From the NCBI GenBank assembly GCA_004292515.1, contig RDXB01000096.1, positions 1 to 38,178 on the forward strand: a stretch of DNA of 38,178 nucleotides, written 5' to 3'. The stretch comes from Oscillatoriales cyanobacterium. Its GTDB lineage: Bacteria > Cyanobacteriota > Cyanobacteriia > CACIAM-69d. The notes beneath the pieces were generated by a model that saw nothing but the letters and a program-made list of their open reading frames with translations, made no database searches and was not told the DNA's origin. Shown one piece after another: positions 34,051-38,178 of this stretch. Numbering within the stretch: position 1 is the stretch's first letter; the number at the start of each line of letters is the position of its first letter. The position numbers and the translations under genes were made by a program.

Positions 34051-34071
34051 GGGCAGGTTTCAAACCTGCCC
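34051..34071. terminator. Palindromic repeat, possible tyrS terminator
   Basis: GGGCAGGTTTCAAACCTGCCC is a near-perfect inverted repeat of a type common in cyanobacterial intergenic DNA. There is no T-run after it, so the terminator role is uncertain. Confidence 0.5.
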
Positions 34072-34127
34072 TCACGGCCATGATACGGGCATGATGATAT
34101 TTGTTAACACTGGATGGTGAACTGATC

Positions 34128-34739
34128 GTGTTTAAAAATCTTGCGTCCGATGCCTTGGGCTTGAGTGATATTGGGGCGGTGATTAGCCCCCAGGATTATG
34201 GCAAGGTCGATGCGGATGATTACATCCTGCATGAGGAAAACGAGAAGATCTATTTTTTGATTAAGTCAAAAATGGATGAATATTGTTTTACCAATTTGGC
34301 GCTGATCCATGTGGATGGTACATCGGCTGTCAGCAAAAAACGGACTTTGCGTCGTTTTAGCTATTATCGATCGCCCATTAGCCATGTGACCTTGGAAACG
34401 GCTGGCTCACTGGATCGGGATGTGGAAATTAAGTTTACGGTCGGCGATCGTCACTACTCGATCGATGTGGCTAAAACCTTCATTAATGAACTCAAGGATC
34501 TTTACAAAGCCTTGGTCAAAATCGCCTTGATCCAGCATGAAAATGCTGCCTATCATGCCTATGCCCAAACCAGCTTGAGCACGGCGGCTTCCAGCATTTG
34601 CCGATCGACCAGTGCTTCAACGGCTGATGAACAATTCAAAGCCATCAACCAATATGTTTTCAATTGGTTGAAAGTTACCCACGAATCCTATGTTCGTAAG
34701 GATTTTGGCGAGGTCTTTGAAAAGTTCATCAATAATTAA
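34128..34739 (+). CDS. YvbH-like PH-domain protein
   Basis: A 203-residue protein with the bacterial pleckstrin-homology domain of the YvbH family: FKNLASDALGLSDIGAVISP, KVDADDYILHEENEKIYFLIK, DEYCFTNLALIHVDG and RTLRRFSYY. The C-terminal part (from about 130) is the helical YvbH extension. GTG 34128 was chosen because it places Phe-Lys directly after the start as in the family; nine in-frame codons upstream do not match. No function is established for the family beyond a PH fold; first described in Bacillus. It is followed by a 15-bp tandem duplication (34743-34772) and a Rep-A copy. HIP1-like sites inside suggest it is not a very recent arrival. Confidence 0.85.
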   Translation: MFKNLASDALGLSDIGAVISPQDYGKVDADDYILHEENEKIYFLIKSKMDEYCFTNLALIHVDGTSAVSKKRTLRRFSYYRSPISHVTLETAGSLDRDVEIKFTVGDRHYSIDVAKTFINELKDLYKALVKIALIQHENAAYHAYAQTSLSTAASSICRSTSASTADEQFKAINQYVFNWLKVTHESYVRKDFGEVFEKFINN

Positions 34740-35066
34740 ACGCTGTCACCTCCTCAGCTGTCACCTCCTCAAGTGTTTAATTGTTGAGGATATTTGAACA
34801 GCCAAAGTTGATACTCTCTATGCTCCATCGATCGAGGCAGGCAAGGGGCTTAAGCCCCTTGCCCCTACGACGATTGGTGCTTGATCTGTGCCAAAAGACA
34901 CTGCTCAACTATCCTCTCAGTCAACCGAAAGAATAGCGATCGCAACCATTGCCGCCTAGAACTCGGGTACTGCCTCGGCGAATTTGCCCGATCGCCGACC
35001 CAAAATCGCCAACCCCTCCCCCGATCGGCCTTACCCTAAAACCAATGTGATGGTGTGGTGTGCCTG
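34740..35066. other. Intergenic region with tandem duplication and Rep-A
   Basis: No gene. CTGTCACCTCCTCAG and a near-identical second copy (34743-34772) precede the Rep-A copy; no clear promoter elements were identified before the aminotransferase gene. Confidence 0.6.
34785..34920. mobile_element. Rep-A repeat
   Basis: The left end TGAGGATATTTGAACAGCC and the right end GCTCAACTATCCTCTCA are inverted. A perfect palindrome AAGGGGCTTAAGCCCCTT lies at 34843-34860. Confidence 0.8.
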
Positions 35067-36209
35067 GTGAGTAACGTTCCTGCTTTTAATCTGACGGAGC
35101 AGTTTCCGCAAATTCAAGATGAAGTAAATGCAGCTGTGTTGGCTGTGCTAGCTTCCGGTGGCTACATTGGCGGCGCAACGGTGGCCAACTTTGAAGCTGA
35201 TTTTGCTCGTTATGTGGGCACTGAGCTTTGCGTGGCCTGTAACTCGGGCACTGATGCCCTGTACTTGGCCCTGCGGGCCTTGGGTGTGGGGCCGGGCGAT
35301 GAGGTGATTGTGCCGCCCTTTACGTTCATTGCCACCACGGAAACCGTGAGCGCCGTGGGTGCGGTGCCGGTGTTTGTGGACGTGGAGGCCGACACCTTTA
35401 ATTTGGACTTGGCGGCGGTGGAGCGGGCGATCGGGCCGCGCACCAAAGCGATTATCCCGGTGCACCTGTTTGGGCAGCCGGTGGATATGGATCGACTGAT
35501 GACGATCGCCCAGGCTCACAACCTGTTGGTGATTGAAGATTGCGCCCAGGCCACCGGGGCCAAGTGGGGCGATCGGCGCGTCGGTAGCATCGGCCATGTG
35601 GGCTGCTTTAGCTTCTATCCCACCAAGAATTTGGGCGCTTGCGGTGATGGCGGGGCGATGACGGTCAATGATGCTGGCTTGGCGGCGGATCTGCGAATGT
35701 TGCGCGAACATGGCCAGCGCCAACGCTACTACCACGAGGCGATCGGGGTGAATAGCCGCCTGGATGCGATCCAGGCCGCCATCTTGCAAATTAAGTTGCG
35801 ATCGCTCGACACCTGGAACCAACAACGCACGGCGATCGCCCAGCGCTATCAGGCCGGTTTGGCGGGTTTGCCAGGTCTGAAGTTGCCCCAGGCGATCGCG
35901 GGTGGCACGAGCGTTTGGAATCAATACACGGTGCAAGTGGGAACCGGCGACGGGCCAGAGCTACGCGATCGCCTACGCAACGAGTTGCAAGCTCAGGGAA
36001 TCGGCACGGCCATCTATTACCCGCTACCGTTGCATCGCCAAGCGGTCTATGCATCGCTGGGCTATGGAGCCGGATCGCTGCCGGTGTCGGAGCGCTTGGG
36101 CCATCAGGTCTTGTCCTTGCCGATGTTCCCCGAGTTGGCGATCGAACAGCAGGAGCGGGCGATCGGGGCGATCAAGGAAGTGCTGACCAACGCCTTGCAA
36201 ACAGCCTAG
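35067..36209 (+). CDS. DegT/DnrJ/EryC1/StrS-family aminotransferase
   Basis: PLP-dependent aminotransferase that makes amino sugars, usually nucleotide-linked, for surface polysaccharides. The 380-residue product has GGYIGGATVANFEADFARYV, the cofactor-phosphate segment NSGTDALYLALRA, VIEDCAQATGA, and the internal aldimine lysine K187 in SFYPTKNLGACGDGG. It also has the family-typical GVNSRLDAIQAAIL. The length is normal. I chose GTG 35067, which gives the usual family N-terminus (VPAFNLTEQF); two GTGs lie further upstream. No other sugar-biosynthesis gene lies nearby, so substrate and pathway are open. The TAG stop coincides with the left end of a Rep-B-like repeat. Confidence 0.93.
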   Translation: MSNVPAFNLTEQFPQIQDEVNAAVLAVLASGGYIGGATVANFEADFARYVGTELCVACNSGTDALYLALRALGVGPGDEVIVPPFTFIATTETVSAVGAVPVFVDVEADTFNLDLAAVERAIGPRTKAIIPVHLFGQPVDMDRLMTIAQAHNLLVIEDCAQATGAKWGDRRVGSIGHVGCFSFYPTKNLGACGDGGAMTVNDAGLAADLRMLREHGQRQRYYHEAIGVNSRLDAIQAAILQIKLRSLDTWNQQRTAIAQRYQAGLAGLPGLKLPQAIAGGTSVWNQYTVQVGTGDGPELRDRLRNELQAQGIGTAIYYPLPLHRQAVYASLGYGAGSLPVSERLGHQVLSLPMFPELAIEQQERAIGAIKEVLTNALQTA

Positions 36210-36387
36210 GGGTTGTCGCTATTTCGCCTGAAACCTGATTTCGCCTGAAACCTGAATCTGCCGTGAGCGGATCGTGAGGGGGCGAGTGGCTGAGGGCCTG
36301 TCGTCGTTTCGCCCGAAACCCTGATTCCACCGTGAGCAGATCGTGGGGCAGCAAGGGGCTTAAGCCCCTTGTCTGAGACGGTTGGGG
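36207..36387. mobile_element. Two Rep-B-like repeats in tandem
   Basis: The first starts at the stop codon (TAGGGGTTGTCGC) and contains a duplicated TTTCGCCTGAAACCTGA. The second starts near 36293 (AGGGCCTGTCGTCG), continues ACCCTGATTCCACCGTGAGC, and has the palindrome AAGGGGCTTAAGCCCCTT at 36353-36370, ending near GACGGTTGGGG. Confidence 0.7.
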
Positions 36388-36650
36388 TATGAACGATTAG
36401 ATGGTTCAGCGTCATGCCAGGAAATGACGACGGGCCCTCAGTCAAGGGTGGATGGGACGCAACAATTCCCACCATGACGATCGCGGCTGTACCCCGTGCC
36501 GAATCAGGGCGGGAAATGGCGATCGCCCCTTTCGGCAATTACCACCACTGCCTACCCGCCCTCGATCGGTCAAGCTATGCTTTACTATCGACAAGCATCC
36601 CGACTTCGGCCCCGTTGCAATCCACCCCTTTGCAATTCCCTTTGCAGTCA
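36388..36650. other. Upstream region of the PRC-barrel gene
   Basis: The PRC-barrel frame remains open through here but the translated sequence has no domain character; most likely a promoter and leader region. Confidence 0.5.
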
Positions 36651-37625
36651 ATGACCTCTGAATCGATTCGCCAGCGCTCTGACCTGCTCGGAACCCAAAT
36701 CATTACCCGCAACACCGGTAATCGCCTGGGGATTATCAGCCAGGTGTGGGTGGATATCGATCGCCAGGAGATCATCGGCTTTGGCGTAAAAGACAATATT
36801 CTCGCCGTGTCGGCCATGCCCCGCTTCATGCATCTCGACAGCATCAGCCAAATCGGTGATGTGATTTTGGTCGAAGATGAACGGGCGATCGAAGACTTTG
36901 TCGAACCGGATGCTTACAACACCCTAATCGGCTGCGAAACCATCACCGAAACCGGCGAATTGCTGGGCAAAGTGCGCGGGTTTAAGTTCGATGTGGAAGA
37001 TGGCAAATTAGTCTCGATTATTATTGCCTCGATCGGGTTGCCCCAAGTGCCCGAACAGGTGATCAGCACCTATGAATTACCGATCGAAGAAGTGGTCAGC
37101 ACCGGCCCCGATCGCCTGATTGTGTTTGAGGGGGCCGAGGCGCGGTTAATCCAACTCAGCGTTGGTGTGTTGGAGCGGCTGGGTCTGAGCAGCCCGCCTT
37201 GGGAGCGCGACGAAGAAGATCTATACTTCACCCCGACGGCAGCTCCCGGCAACCAACTGGCCTCGGGTTTGCGGACTGAGGCGCGATCGGAACTGCGCCA
37301 GGATACTCGCCAAGAGATTCGCCAAGAAATTCGCCAGGAGCGCCGCTACGAGACCGAAGCTTGGGACGAAGACGACTGGCAAGAACCGGCTCCGCGCTAC
37401 AACCAGTCGCGCCGCCAAGATTATGACGAAGCGGACAACTGGGACGAACCGCAACCGCGCCGCGAACGGGAGCGCGAGTATGAATATGAGGATGCATACG
37501 ATCGCTACGATGAAAACGTGGAGTCGGACGCTTGGACGGACGAGGACGACGCGGCCTATCGCGCACCAAAGCTAGAAATTCCCGAGAAAGTCCGCCAACG
37601 CGAACCAGAATACGAAGATTACTAG
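36651..37625 (+). CDS. PRC-barrel domain protein with a charged tail
   Basis: A 324-residue cyanobacterial protein with two PRC-barrel domains: residues ~5-85 (SDLLGTQIITRNTGNRLG, VWVDIDRQEIIGF) and ~90-165 (LIGCETITETGELLGKVRGF, FDVEDGKLVSIII). PRC barrels are small beta-barrels found in RNA processing factors and photosynthetic reaction-centre proteins. The C-terminal ~120 residues are highly charged and low-complexity, with tandem RQEIRQE units (37296-37343) and acidic Tyr-rich stretches, probably disordered. ATG 36651 was chosen because domain similarity begins directly after it; an in-frame ATG 79 codons upstream would add sequence without domain character. Its function is unknown. The TAG stop coincides with a Rep-B left end. 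Confidence 0.88.
   Translation: MTSESIRQRSDLLGTQIITRNTGNRLGIISQVWVDIDRQEIIGFGVKDNILAVSAMPRFMHLDSISQIGDVILVEDERAIEDFVEPDAYNTLIGCETITETGELLGKVRGFKFDVEDGKLVSIIIASIGLPQVPEQVISTYELPIEEVVSTGPDRLIVFEGAEARLIQLSVGVLERLGLSSPPWERDEEDLYFTPTAAPGNQLASGLRTEARSELRQDTRQEIRQEIRQERRYETEAWDEDDWQEPAPRYNQSRRQDYDEADNWDEPQPRREREREYEYEDAYDRYDENVESDAWTDEDDAAYRAPKLEIPEKVRQREPEYEDY
37296..37343 (+). repeat. 12-nt in-frame tandem units in the PRC-barrel tail
   Basis: Four units of type CGCCAAGAAATT encode RQDT, RQEI, RQEI, RQER. Confidence 0.85.
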
Positions 37626-37715
37626 GGTCCGTCGTCCAATCGCCCAAAACCCTGATCCTGCCGTAATGAGATCGTGGGGCAGCAAGGGGCTTAAGCCCCT
37701 TGTTACGACGGTTGG
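37623..37715. mobile_element. Rep-B repeat abutting the PRC-barrel stop codon
   Basis: It starts TAGGGTCCGTCGTCC, continues AAAACCCTGATCCTGCCGTA, has the palindrome AAGGGGCTTAAGCCCCTT at 37684-37701 and ends near TACGACGGTTGG, whose complement matches the left CCGTCGT. It lies between convergent genes, so it may double as a bidirectional terminator. Confidence 0.75.
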
Positions 37716-37743
37716 CGGATGGAAAATGGGCCAATCAAGGGAC

Positions 37744-38178
37744 TTAATTCACCGGCAAGTTCGCGCGGGGATCGAAGGATTCGATCGCCCGTAGCTGTTC
37801 GTAGAGGGCAAATTCCTCAGCGCTCAGTTGGGTGGGCGTGGCGATTTGGATTTCCACGATTTGATCGCCCCGGCGATCGCGGTTGATCGGGTAGCCCTTA
37901 TTCGACAGGCGCAACCGCTGGCCGTGACGCACGCCGCGCGGTAGATTCATCTTCACCATCCCATCCAGGGTCGGCACTTCGATCGCGCTGCCCAACACGG
38001 CCTCGCTGGGTGTGACCGGCACATCGCAATACAAATCCACCCCCTCCAGCCGGAAGAAGTCGTGGGGGGCGACGGTGATTTTCAAGAACAGATCGCCGCC
38101 ATTGATCCCCTGATTTTTCAGGCGGATGCGCTGACCCGTCACCAAACCGGGCGGCATATTCACCTCCAGCGATCGCCC
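37744..38178 (-). CDS. DnaJ-family co-chaperone, C-terminal part (partial)
   Basis: C-terminal substrate-binding domains of an Hsp40 protein of the DnaJ/CbpA type, with its 5' end beyond the window. Visible: SLEVNMPPGLVTGQRIRLKN (the first beta domain), GGDLFLKITVAPHDFFRLEG, DLYCDVPVTPSEAVLGSAIE and MVKMNLPRGVRHGQRLRLSN. These are typical of domains CTD I and CTD II, followed by a short tail ending PVN. No Cys-rich zinc domain is seen in the visible part and the spacing suggests a type II (CbpA-like) protein. It works with DnaK. The frame continues to the window edge without a start. Confidence 0.92.
   Translation of the reverse strand, partial: GRSLEVNMPPGLVTGQRIRLKNQGINGGDLFLKITVAPHDFFRLEGVDLYCDVPVTPSEAVLGSAIEVPTLDGMVKMNLPRGVRHGQRLRLSNKGYPINRDRRGDQIVEIQIATPTQLSAEEFALYEQLRAIESFDPRANLPVN

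Noticed and set aside
1-38178. tRNA, rRNA or riboswitch genes
   Set aside because: I looked for T-loop-like GTTCGA motifs with matching acceptor stems and for common riboswitch cores in the intergenic regions and saw none; a covariance-model scan could still find a missed case.

Overview
The window is chromosomal DNA from a cyanobacterium. The octamer GCGATCGC (HIP1) recurs throughout, and the gene set fits: rplI next to an intein-containing dnaB, a PRC-barrel protein, a ClpB, and a ferric-reductase-like fusion. Base composition is moderately GC-rich. Genus cannot be fixed from the sequence alone. No rRNA, tRNA, CRISPR array or transposase gene was found.

Layout. 1-3051: class A penicillin-binding protein and a small secreted proline-rich protein. 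3052-6060: two small conserved-looking proteins separated by long intergenic stretches full of short tandem duplications, a MITE-like element and a long hairpin. 6061-12559: rplI, dnaB with a full-length homing intein, an alkyltransferase-like (ATL) protein, and a large membrane protein with TPR-like repeats and an M48-like domain that has lost all zinc ligands. 12780-14888: dnaG on the minus strand. 15133-17206: an AT-rich, HIP1-free island with a DUF433 antitoxin beside a wrecked toxin remnant, a C-protein controller with its operator, a BamHI-type restriction endonuclease with all catalytic residues, and a convergent DNA methyltransferase interrupted by one in-frame TGA. 17493-18480: a truncated gene fragment and an AT-rich membrane/coiled-coil protein. 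18958-23665: mnmE and clpB, divergent. 23818-27960: an aminotransferase class IV protein (ADC lyase-like), a SafE/ferric-reductase-like membrane fusion, and a three-gene minus-strand operon (small membrane protein, GNAT, DUF6671). 28077-31520: a degenerate ABC ATPase and a MASE1-CHASE histidine kinase. 32776-38178: tyrS, a YvbH-like PH-domain protein, a DegT-family aminotransferase, a PRC-barrel protein and the end of a DnaJ-type co-chaperone.

The intergenic DNA carries two families of small non-autonomous repeats. Rep-A (about 140 bp) has ends like GAGGATGTCTGAAAAG. Rep-B (about 95 bp) has a left end TAGGG...GTC(A/G)TC. Both share an 18-bp palindrome, AAGGGGCTTAAGCCCCTT. Rep-B copies have inserted into the exact centre of this palindrome twice, and three genes end in a TAG that coincides with a Rep-B-like left end.

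The best candidates for follow-up are the restriction-modification island with an apparently dead methyltransferase beside an intact nuclease, the nested palindrome-targeting repeats, and two proteins that look like catalytically dead versions of an M48 protease and an ABC ATPase. I did not find a clearly new multi-gene system. All functional calls rest on motif recognition by eye, with no database search.
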